Below, piece after piece: positions 1-5,098 of a DNA stretch of 5,098 nt. The notes under the pieces were generated by a model. It saw only the letters and a list, made by a program, of their open reading frames with translations, was not told the DNA's origin and ran no database searches. This DNA comes from Lentisphaeria bacterium (lineage in GTDB: Bacteria; Verrucomicrobiota; Lentisphaeria; Oligosphaerales; Oligosphaeraceae): assembly GCA_028699735.1 (NCBI GenBank), contig JAQVUB010000232.1, forward strand, positions 1 to 5,098, given 5' to 3'. The position numbers were made by a program, and so were the translations under genes. Numbering within the stretch: the stretch's first letter is position 1; each line of letters starts with the position of its first letter.

Positions 1-161
1 TTGAGTTTGATCCCGGTGAACTGAACATGAGTGTCGGTATCGGCATTCAATTCATAGCGTTGCCTATCCGGCTGGACTACGGATATCCGGTCATGACCTC
101 AGGCGACCATCTGGAAGGAAAGAGTGGCCGTTTCCATTTCAATATCGGATATTCCTTCTAA
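1..161 (+). CDS. bamA: BamA/Omp85 outer-membrane barrel, C-terminal end only
   Basis: This is the last 52 codons of an open frame that enters from the left edge and ends with TAA at 159-161. The peptide contains PIRLDYGYPV followed by a loop and then GRFHFNIGYSF. The first motif matches the penultimate strand region of BamA (usually PIRLDxGYP), and the chain ends on an aromatic residue in an alternating pattern, the beta-signal of outer-membrane barrel proteins. BamA is the core of the machine that folds and inserts outer-membrane proteins; it lies in the outer membrane with POTRA domains in the periplasm (not visible here). Only the last two strands or so of the barrel are in the window. A TamA-like Omp85 paralogue cannot be excluded, but the RLDYGYP motif favours BamA. 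The next gene is also an envelope gene and starts 147 nt downstream. Confidence 0.8.
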   Translation, partial: EFDPGELNMSVGIGIQFIALPIRLDYGYPVMTSGDHLEGKSGRFHFNIGYSF

Positions 162-169
162 TTGGCATA

Positions 170-308
170 TTTTTTACAACGAAAGACACGAACGACCCGA
201 AAAAATTTCATGGGGTGAACAACGCATTTCAGCAGTCAAAGTCGCTTCCCCATGAAATTTTTTTAGGGTCGGTTTGTTTTTTTCGTTGTTTAAAAAAAGA
301 ATTTTCTC
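170..308 (+). repeat. Dispersed inverted-repeat element, copy 1
   Basis: Two imperfect complementary arms flank a centre of 32 nt at 216-247. The left arm (A, 170-215) is a T-run, then ACAACGAAAGACACGAAC, ACCCGAAAAAA and TTTCATGGGG. The right arm (B, 248-289) is CCCCATGAAA, a T-run, AGGGTCGG and CGTTGT, and homology to other copies continues through GAATTTTCTC at 299-308. Positions 176-205 (30 nt) are identical to the reverse complement of 3423-3452 in copy 2, and the centre also aligns in inverted orientation. The element starts 8 nt after the bamA stop and ends directly at the GTG of the next gene. It carries no credible protein. Its size, arms and intergenic position resemble MITE or REPIN-type non-autonomous elements; the family is not identified. 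Strand is given relative to this copy. Confidence 0.85.
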
Positions 309-1415
309 GTGAAGATTATCAACTGGTACATTGCAAAGAATCTGCTGCTGACGGTCGGCATGGCACTTGGAATTTTGGTGTTTGTCATGCTTGGCACCCA
401 CTTTTTCCGGGCCTTTGATCTGCTTGCCCGTGGAGTTTCCCCGTTGCTGCTGGCGAAGATGCTGCTTTATTTGCTTCCAGATGTGCTGCGTTTTGCCTTG
501 CCCCTGTCGATGTTGATTTCCTGCGTGCTGGTCTTCAGCCGGATGTCGGCTGACAATGAAATCAGCGCCTTGCAGGCCAGTGGAGTGAGCTTATGGCAGA
601 TCATTTCGCCGGGTCTGCTGATCAGCGCATTACTCAGTGCGGGATGTTTTGTTTTGTCCATGTTTCTTTCGCCGGATTGCCGCTATATGGCGCGCCAGTT
701 GCAATGGGAAGCTCTGGTGAGCAGCCCGCTGGCCATGCTCGAACCGGGCATCCCCTGCAATCTATCCGACAATACAGTTGCGCATATTGGCGGAAAAAAA
801 GGCAATATCCTCTATGATATCCATCTTTTTGAAACTGATGCTGACGGCAAACGGATCCGCGACATTACCGCAGAAAGCGGTTTCATTCTCAATAATCCTG
901 AACTGCATAAAATCGAACTGGTGCTGAAGAATTTTACCCTTGCCGAGTATGATTTGAGTGCAGAAACGGCAGGGGATTCCCCATTGCCCTTTCTGCATTC
1001 GGAGACGATGACCCTTCCCCTGGACTATGCGTCTGCGGCCAGTCAGAAGCCTCTTGCACGAAAGCTGAAGATGATGAATCTGAAGATGCTTTTCGGGGAT
1101 CTGGGGCTGACCGAAGGTGCGGGGGGAAGCATCACCCGGCATCTGGTGGAATTTCATTACCGGCTGGTTTTATCGATGTCGCCTTTTGCATTTCTGGTGC
1201 TGGGAATTCCGTTTGGTATCCGAAATAAGCGATCCGAAACCTCGACCGGCCTGTTGATCTGCGTCGTCCTCGCACTCGTTTTCTATGCCTTCCTGCTGCT
1301 GGCGGACAGCATCGAAGAGTATGATCATCTGCACCCGGAACTGATTCTCTGGATTCCCAATATCCTCTACCAGATCGGCGGACTGCTGGCAATCCGCCGC
1401 ATCGGCAGCCACTGA
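309..1415 (+). CDS. LptF/LptG family lipopolysaccharide export permease
   Basis: A 368-residue protein of the YjgP/YjgQ (LptF/LptG) family, the usual length. These inner-membrane subunits pair with the LptB ATPase to pull LPS from the inner membrane onto the LptC-A-D bridge. The sequence shows the family plan: a start MKIINWYIAK leading into helix 1 (about 11-32), helices at about 52-76 and 97-121, a soluble periplasmic region (about 125-285, the beta-jellyroll), then three helices at about 286-304, 312-333 and 344-364. Family-typical stretches are LPLSMLISCVLVFSRMSADNEI (split here as residues 64-85), LQASGVS (88-94), and LGIPFGIR near 298-305. The start is GTG at 309; the next ATG (360) would cut into helix 1, so GTG is preferred although no good Shine-Dalgarno precedes it. 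LptF and LptG usually occur as a pair, often adjacent; only one is here, so I do not choose a symbol. The gap to lepA is 65 nt, so co-transcription is possible. Confidence 0.9.
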   Translation: MKIINWYIAKNLLLTVGMALGILVFVMLGTHFFRAFDLLARGVSPLLLAKMLLYLLPDVLRFALPLSMLISCVLVFSRMSADNEISALQASGVSLWQIISPGLLISALLSAGCFVLSMFLSPDCRYMARQLQWEALVSSPLAMLEPGIPCNLSDNTVAHIGGKKGNILYDIHLFETDADGKRIRDITAESGFILNNPELHKIELVLKNFTLAEYDLSAETAGDSPLPFLHSETMTLPLDYASAASQKPLARKLKMMNLKMLFGDLGLTEGAGGSITRHLVEFHYRLVLSMSPFAFLVLGIPFGIRNKRSETSTGLLICVVLALVFYAFLLLADSIEEYDHLHPELILWIPNILYQIGGLLAIRRIGSH

Positions 1416-1472
1416 TCAGATGGAATCGAACGCCTTTCCACTTGTTTGTTAAAAAAGTTTGTGTAAATTACC

Positions 1473-1477
1473 AGGAA
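1473..1477 (+). promoter_or_regulatory. Ribosome binding site that decides the lepA start
   Basis: AGGAA lies 3 nt upstream of the ATG at 1481. The frame is open further upstream to a TTG at 1442, which would add 13 residues (MFVKKVCVNYQEP) with no counterpart in LepA proteins and no purine-rich site in front. The ATG at 1481 places the conserved RNFCIIAHIDHGKST at the normal distance from the N-terminus, so this site marks the likely true start. The spacing is short, so the signal is moderate. Confidence 0.5.
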
Positions 1478-1480
1478 CCC

Positions 1481-3286
1481 ATGTCTGAAACGATACCACA
1501 AATTCGAAATTTCTGCATTATAGCTCATATTGATCATGGCAAATCGACGCTGGCGGATCGTTTTCTGCTGCACACCAAGACGGTTGAGATGCGAACTTTT
1601 CACGATCAGCTTCTTGATGCCATGGATTTGGAGCAGGAACGCGGCATCACCATCAAATCGCACCCGGTACGCATGCTGTTTCCGTCAAAAGACGGGCAGA
1701 CCTATATGTTCAATTTGATCGATACGCCCGGGCATGTCGATTTCAGCTATGAAGTCAGCCGCAGTCTGGCCGCCTGTGAAGGAGCTATTCTGGTGATCGA
1801 TGCAGCGCAGGGCGTTCAAGCGCAGACGATGGCCAATGTCAACCTGGCCATCAAACAGCACTTGACTATCATTCCGGTCATCAACAAAATCGATCTGCCT
1901 GCCGCAGATATCGAGATGTGCCTGACCCAACTTGAGGAATTGCTGGCGATTCCCAAAGAGGAGGCGTTGCTTGCATCCGCCAAAGCAGATCTGGGCATTG
2001 AGGAATTGCTGGAAGCGATCGTAGAACGTATTCCACCGCCGGTTCATCAGGAGACGCAGCTGCAGGCTCTGGTTTTTGACTCGATCTTCGATGTCTATCG
2101 GGGCGTCGTGTCGTATGTGCGGGTTTTCAACGGAAAGTTGAAGGCTCGGGATCAGGTACGTCTGTTCAGTTCTGAACTCAGCAGCGAGGTCAAGGAAGTC
2201 GGCTTTTTCAGTCCCGAAATGCGCGCTTCGGAGAGTCTTTCGTCTGGCGAGGTAGGCTATGTGATTACCACCATCAAATCTCCGCACGAGATCAAAGTCG
2301 GGGATACCATGACGCTGAATAATGCCCCCTGCCGGCAGCCTTTGGCGGGCTTTCAGCAGGTCAGCCCAATGGTATTCAGCGGCATTTATCCTATCGATAC
2401 GGCGGATTACGAAGCCCTGAAATTCAATATTGCTAAATTGCAGTTGAATGACAGCGCCTTTATTGCCCAACCAGAGAGTTCTGTAGCTCTGGGGGCGGGA
2501 TTCCGTTGCGGTTTTCTCGGTCTTTTGCATATGGAGATTGTCCAGGAACGCCTGCGACGTGAATACAACATGGATATTCTGCTGACCTATCCCAGTGTGA
2601 TCTACCATGTGTTTTTGCGCAAGGGCAGCATGAAAGAAGTGGATAATCCTCTTTATATGCCCGATCCCAGCGAGATCGAACATGTTGAGGAGCCGATGAT
2701 CAAGGCACAAATCATCTCTCCTTCGATCTATATGGGACCCATTATGAACCTGGTACTGGAGAAACGGGGCCTTTGCCTGAAAACCGACACGGTGGATCAG
2801 CAACATGTGATGATCACCGCCAGAATGCCTCTGCATGAGATTGTGCTGGATTTTTATGACAAGCTGAAGACGGTGACCCGCGGCTATGGCAGCATGGACT
2901 ATGTTGCCGACGGCTATCAAAGCGGCTCCATGGTCAAGCTGGAGATTCTCGTCAACGGCGAACCGGTCGATGCCTTTGCCTCAATTGCTCACGCGGATCG
3001 GGCGGTCTCCCGAGCCCGCCTGATCTGCGAACGCTTGCGTGAGGCAATCCCGCCGCAGATGTTTAAAGTCGCCATACAGGGTGCGATTGGCGGGAAGATC
3101 ATCGCCCGGGAAGATGTCCGTCAATACCGTAAGAATGTACTTGCCAAATGTTACGGCGGAGATATTTCCCGTAAACGAAAGTTGCTGGACAAGCAGAAAG
3201 AGGGCAAGAAGCGGATGAAGGAAGTGGGCAATGTCCATATTCCCCAGGAAGCCTTTATCGCGGTATTGCGTGCTTCGGATAATTGA
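1481..3286 (+). CDS. lepA: Elongation factor 4 (LepA), ribosome-associated translational GTPase
   Basis: A 601-residue protein from the ATG at 1481; E. coli LepA has 599. LepA binds ribosomes and hydrolyses GTP; it has been linked to back-translocation and to 30S subunit assembly, and its cellular role is still debated. All GTPase motifs are present: G1 AHIDHGKS (15-22), switch I with LEQERGITIK (50-59), G3 DTPGH (81-85, with the catalytic-type histidine H85), G4 NKID (135-138) and G5 SAK (166-168). Domain II and the EF-G-like domains follow (GFRCGFLGLLHMEIVQERLR). The LepA-specific C-terminal domain is intact, including YGSMDYVADGY, AKCYGGDISRKRKLL, QKEGKKRMKEVG and the terminal IPQEAFIAVL. 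Nothing is missing or frameshifted. The IKSHPVRM and GGKIIARE variants suggest a relative in the PVC group (inference). It lies 65 nt after the Lpt permease and 247 nt before lepB, with repeat copy 2 between. Confidence 0.97.
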   Translation: MSETIPQIRNFCIIAHIDHGKSTLADRFLLHTKTVEMRTFHDQLLDAMDLEQERGITIKSHPVRMLFPSKDGQTYMFNLIDTPGHVDFSYEVSRSLAACEGAILVIDAAQGVQAQTMANVNLAIKQHLTIIPVINKIDLPAADIEMCLTQLEELLAIPKEEALLASAKADLGIEELLEAIVERIPPPVHQETQLQALVFDSIFDVYRGVVSYVRVFNGKLKARDQVRLFSSELSSEVKEVGFFSPEMRASESLSSGEVGYVITTIKSPHEIKVGDTMTLNNAPCRQPLAGFQQVSPMVFSGIYPIDTADYEALKFNIAKLQLNDSAFIAQPESSVALGAGFRCGFLGLLHMEIVQERLRREYNMDILLTYPSVIYHVFLRKGSMKEVDNPLYMPDPSEIEHVEEPMIKAQIISPSIYMGPIMNLVLEKRGLCLKTDTVDQQHVMITARMPLHEIVLDFYDKLKTVTRGYGSMDYVADGYQSGSMVKLEILVNGEPVDAFASIAHADRAVSRARLICERLREAIPPQMFKVAIQGAIGGKIIAREDVRQYRKNVLAKCYGGDISRKRKLLDKQKEGKKRMKEVGNVHIPQEAFIAVLRASDN

Positions 3287-3319
3287 CCATGGACACGGAC
3301 GGGTTACTGTCATCAATGT

Positions 3320-3459
3320 GTAACAGAGAAATTCTTTTTGAACAACGAAAAGTACGAAACGACCCGAAAAATTTCATGGGAAGTGGCTTTGAATGTGGGA
3401 AGGTATGGTTCATCCCATGATTTTTTTTCGGGTCGTTCGTGTCTTTCGTTGTAAAAAAA
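3320..3459 (-). repeat. Dispersed inverted-repeat element, copy 2 (inverted relative to copy 1)
   Basis: The arms are 3320-3380 (B side) and 3414-3459 (A side), around a 33-nt centre at 3381-3413. Core pairing is between CGACCCG at 3360-3366 with AAATTTCATGGG to 3380, and CCCATGA from 3414 with CGGGTCG at 3429-3435; the outer parts pair AACAACGAAA with TTTCGTTGT. The A arm reversed is nearly identical to the A arm of copy 1 (37 of 39 positions by hand alignment, the first 30 identical). The reversed centre matches the copy 1 centre at 22 of 32 positions, which fixes the opposite orientation. On the B side, similarity to copy 3 extends outwards to GTAAC at 3320. The element sits between lepA and lepB and as RNA would form a long hairpin, which could reduce read-through or protect a 3' end. 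That role is inferred. Confidence 0.85.
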
Positions 3460-3522
3460 GACCACTGCCACCCAGCTTGACTGACGCAATATGTCCGTGT
3501 TGTGTCTGTGTCGTTTTTTAGG

Positions 3523-3528
3523 AAGGAG
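3523..3528 (+). promoter_or_regulatory. Strong ribosome binding site of lepB
   Basis: AAGGAG ends 5 nt before the ATG at 3534 and is part of GGAAGGAG. It is the only textbook Shine-Dalgarno in front of a gene in this window and supports the chosen lepB start. Confidence 0.85.
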
Positions 3529-3533
3529 TTGCA

Positions 3534-4820
3534 ATGCCACTGTGGCTGATTATCATTCTGGATATCGGAATTTTTTATTTTTTCTTCGGCAATACCCTAT
3601 TGCGGTTTTTGCAGAGCCGGAAGATGGCTTTGCGCTCGAATCTGCGCGACTATGAAAAGCATTTCCGGCAGCAGCTTATGCGCGATGAAGACATTTTGGA
3701 GCGCAGGCACTGTGATGGTTTACGTGTTGCGATCGAGGAACTGCGCACGGCCCGTCTGAGTTCTGATTTATCGGTCTGTCAGAAATGTTTGCAGAAGTAC
3801 CAGGGTGACGTGAGCAGACTGTCCTTGCCTCCGTCTCCATCCTTTCGCTGGTTGCGGGATAATCTCGAGGTGATTATCGTTGCGCTGGGACTGGCATTTG
3901 GTGTGCGATCCCTGTTTATTCAACCCTTCAAAATTCCCACCGGGAGTATGCAGCCAACCCTGTATGGCATCCATTTCCAGGAAAGCAATACCGCCTTTTC
4001 CGGAAATTCGCTCAAGCGTTTTTTTTCTTTTTTGAATTATTCCCAGCGACATGTTGATCTGGTCGCCAAAGAAGCCGGCCAAGTGGATTTTTATGGGATC
4101 CGTCCGGTTCCTTCGCTGCCCTTTTTCCCGAATTCCGAAGTGGTGATCGGGACGAATGCGTACAAGGTTCCCGGGACGGTCAACGATCTTCAAAAGACCT
4201 TGTATGAGCTCTACGGCAAACGGGAAGGCGGACTGTTTTTCCGCCACTCCGAAGTCGTTTTGCGTGGAGCGATGCAATCCGGAGATCATCTGTTTGTCAA
4301 TCGCCTCAGCCTTTGTTTCAAGGAACCACGGCGCGGGGATGTCATGGTTTTTATCACCGATGGATTGAGCAATCCAGGCGGTAATGGCTTTGGCGGACGC
4401 TACTACATCAAACGCCTGGTCGGCCTGCCGGGTGATGAACTCCTGATCAAAGATCATCGCCTGCATGTCAAAGCACCCGGCGAAAGCGATTTCCGACTGC
4501 TTGATCGCAAAGATGACCCCGGATTTGCACGAATGCACAGCTTTACCGGCGGATACCGAGGCTATTCCCAGATGCCTACAGCACAATATCTCCGGCATAA
4601 CGGAGACAGCTTCGTCATCCCGGATGGACACTATTTCATGCTCGGTGACAACTCCGAAAACAGCTTGGACAGCCGGTATTGGGGTACCGTCCCCCGGGCC
4701 AATCTGGTTGGTACCGCATTGTGGGTCTGGTGGCCATTTTCACGGCGCTGGGGATCGGTTGACAGGGTAGAACCCCTGCCCATCAATACCCCCCCAAATC
4801 TGCCTTCTTTGATGAAGTGA
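3534..4820 (+). CDS. lepB: Signal peptidase I with an enlarged periplasmic insert
   Basis: A 428-residue type I signal peptidase (family S26), which cleaves signal peptides from exported proteins at the outer face of the inner membrane. Helix 1 is at about 4-24, followed by a charged, probably cytoplasmic segment (25-108) with CQKC at 82-85, then helix 2 (about 110-128). Box B is IPTGSMQPTL with the catalytic serine at 138; box C is SGDHLFVNR (249-257); box D is RRGDVMVF followed by YIKRLVGLPGD with the catalytic lysine at 293; box E is GDNSENSLDSRYWG (371-384). Serine and lysine are 155 residues apart, against about 40 in Bacillus SipS and 55 in E. coli LepB, because residues about 147-248 form an insert. 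Similar inserts occur in signal peptidases of the PVC group as far as I recall. The order lepA-lepB is as in E. coli, but here 247 nt and a repeat separate them, so lepB may have its own promoter; none is convincing. Confidence 0.95.
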   Translation: MPLWLIIILDIGIFYFFFGNTLLRFLQSRKMALRSNLRDYEKHFRQQLMRDEDILERRHCDGLRVAIEELRTARLSSDLSVCQKCLQKYQGDVSRLSLPPSPSFRWLRDNLEVIIVALGLAFGVRSLFIQPFKIPTGSMQPTLYGIHFQESNTAFSGNSLKRFFSFLNYSQRHVDLVAKEAGQVDFYGIRPVPSLPFFPNSEVVIGTNAYKVPGTVNDLQKTLYELYGKREGGLFFRHSEVVLRGAMQSGDHLFVNRLSLCFKEPRRGDVMVFITDGLSNPGGNGFGGRYYIKRLVGLPGDELLIKDHRLHVKAPGESDFRLLDRKDDPGFARMHSFTGGYRGYSQMPTAQYLRHNGDSFVIPDGHYFMLGDNSENSLDSRYWGTVPRANLVGTALWVWWPFSRRWGSVDRVEPLPINTPPNLPSLMK

Positions 4821-4856
4821 GTTTGCAGAAATTCAAGCCGAATGCGTCAGTAGCTG

Positions 4857-4903
4857 GTAACGGAGGAATTCTTTTTGAACAACGAAAAGCACAAAACGAC
4901 TTG
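4857..4903 (-). repeat. Dispersed repeat, copy 3: truncated B-side arm
   Basis: This stretch aligns without gaps to 3320-3366 of copy 2 at 41 of 47 positions, and all six differences are transitions. It includes a run of 23 identical bases (4867-4889 against 3330-3352) covering AATTCTTTTTG and AACAACGAAAAG. The similarity stops after ACGAC; the inner TTTCATGGG part, the centre and the partner arm do not follow in order. It is therefore a partial or rearranged copy, starting 36 nt after the lepB stop, much as copy 2 starts 33 nt after the lepA stop. Confidence 0.75.
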
Positions 4904-4933
4904 GGGTGGACTGGCGTCCACAACCTATTTTTT
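4904..4933 (+). terminator. Possible Rho-independent terminator after lepB
   Basis: GTGGAC at 4906-4911 pairs with GTCCAC at 4916-4921 around a TGGC tetraloop. Two further G-C pairs (4904-4905 with 4924-4925) are possible across a two-base AA bulge. TATTTTTT follows at 4926-4933. Short stem, tight loop and a U-run fit an intrinsic terminator 83 nt after the lepB stop. The T-run is also the outer end of the next repeat arm, so its presence may be coincidental. Confidence 0.45.
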
Positions 4934-4970
4934 AACAACGAAAAACACAAAAAGACTCGAAATTTTTTTT
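4928..4970 (+). repeat. Dispersed repeat, further degenerate arm
   Basis: A T-run followed by AACAACGAAAAACAC, AAAGACTCGAAA and a second T-run aligns with the A arm of copies 1 and 2 (ACAACGAAAGACAC, CGACCCGAAA). It lies in the same direction as the arm at 4857-4903, so the two form a direct rather than inverted pair. No intact partner arm is seen downstream; only GGAAAATTTCATG at 5004-5016 recalls the inner arm. Probably the remains of a second insertion or of an internal rearrangement. Confidence 0.6.
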
Positions 4971-5043
4971 TAAGGTTGTTGCGTTGAGGTAAAAGATCGT
5001 TTAGGAAAATTTCATGCTCGTACCATCAACCCTATGTGGTCAC

Positions 5044-5074
5044 TTCCCTCCTTGTTAACATGTGTCGGAGGGAA
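5044..5074. other. Perfect 8-bp stem-loop of unknown role
   Basis: TTCCCTCC at 5044-5051 is exactly complementary to GGAGGGAA at 5067-5074, around a 15-nt loop containing GTTAAC. No T-run follows on either strand, so an intrinsic terminator is unlikely. The right half of the stem contains a Shine-Dalgarno-like GGAGGG just before ATG at 5076, so in RNA the stem could mask a start site if a gene begins there. It could also be an operator-like dyad or chance. Confidence 0.45.
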
Positions 5075-5098
5075 TATGGAGCGCCGGTGTCTCGCCGG

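Larger units (their letters stand above)
4821..5098. other. Non-coding tail after lepB
   Basis: No supported gene lies fully in these 278 nt. The stretch holds repeat remnants, the candidate terminator, and a stem-loop near the right edge. An ATG at 5076 preceded by GGAGGG opens only seven codons (MERRCLA) before the window ends, too few to call a gene. Confidence 0.6.

Noticed and set aside
170..298. Repeat hairpin as a CRISPR or ordinary intrinsic terminator
   Set aside because: There are no regularly spaced direct repeats with unique spacers. The arms are long and AT-rich, and the centre is conserved between copies, unlike a simple terminator.
174..401. Small minus-strand frames over repeat copies 1 and 2 (174-401 and 3313-3540) giving similar peptides with HEIF
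   Set aside because: The similar peptides come from translating the same repeat arms. The flanking parts differ and run into the neighbouring genes, and the palindromic arms explain the resemblance.
1442..1469. Promoter-like TTGTTT and TAAATT 16 nt apart before lepA
   Set aside because: Weak match in an AT-rich patch; transcription would start only a few bases before the start codon and before the ribosome binding site is fully included.
1442..1480. N-terminal extension of LepA from TTG at 1442
   Set aside because: The 13 extra residues are unlike LepA starts and lack a ribosome binding site; the ATG at 1481 has AGGAA upstream and gives the normal length.
1685..2920. 411-codon open frame on the minus strand inside lepA
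   Set aside because: It lies fully antisense to a highly conserved lepA and its product shows no recognisable domain; codon usage of the real gene leaves the opposite frame open.
3303..3324. GTTAC/GTAAC dyad after lepA as a terminator
   Set aside because: Only five weak base pairs around a 12-nt loop; the following T-run belongs to the repeat end and is shared with copy 3.
3477..3505. TTGACT at 3477-3482 as a -35 box for lepB
   Set aside because: The -35 is good, but at 17 nt the -10 position reads TTGTGT, a poor match. Phyla of this kind may also use different promoter rules.
3768..4631. 287-codon open frame on the minus strand inside lepB
   Set aside because: Antisense to lepB, whose catalytic boxes are all in the + frame; no recognisable motif in the antisense product.

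Overview
The window looks like a chromosomal core-gene region of a Gram-negative bacterium with an LPS-type outer membrane. It encodes the C-terminal end of a BamA/Omp85 barrel, an LptF/LptG-type lipopolysaccharide permease, the translation GTPase LepA (EF-4) and signal peptidase I (LepB). Several protein details (IKSHPVRM in the LepA switch I region, the KVAIQGAIGGKIIARE stretch, and a LepB with PTGSMQPTLYGI plus an insert of about 100 residues before the second catalytic box) resemble the Planctomycetes-Verrucomicrobia-Chlamydiae group. Lentisphaerota or Verrucomicrobiota is my best guess. This placement is from memory of family sequences, not from a search.

Layout, all genes on the + strand: 1-161 is the end of bamA; 162-308 is a gap filled almost completely by a dispersed inverted-repeat element (copy 1); 309-1415 is an LptF/LptG permease; 1416-1480 is a short gap; 1481-3286 is lepA; 3287-3533 is a gap with element copy 2; 3534-4820 is lepB; 4821-5098 is a non-coding tail with a decayed or rearranged copy 3, a probable terminator and a perfect stem-loop close to the right edge. 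No tRNA, rRNA, CRISPR array or transposase gene is visible.

The genes serve envelope building: BamA inserts outer-membrane proteins, the Lpt permease extracts LPS from the inner membrane, and LepB removes signal peptides from exported proteins. LepA acts on the ribosome. The lepA-then-lepB order is the same as in Escherichia coli.

The most notable non-coding signal is the repeat. Each complete copy is about 140 bp: two imperfect complementary arms of about 40 nt around a 32-33 nt centre. The two arms differ from each other, so each copy has an orientation. Copies 1 and 2 lie in opposite orientations and share sequence in the centre as well. One end of copy 1 runs up to the GTG start codon of the permease gene, so the element appears to supply that gene's translation-initiation region. 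I cannot name the element; it behaves like a MITE- or REPIN-type non-autonomous repeat.
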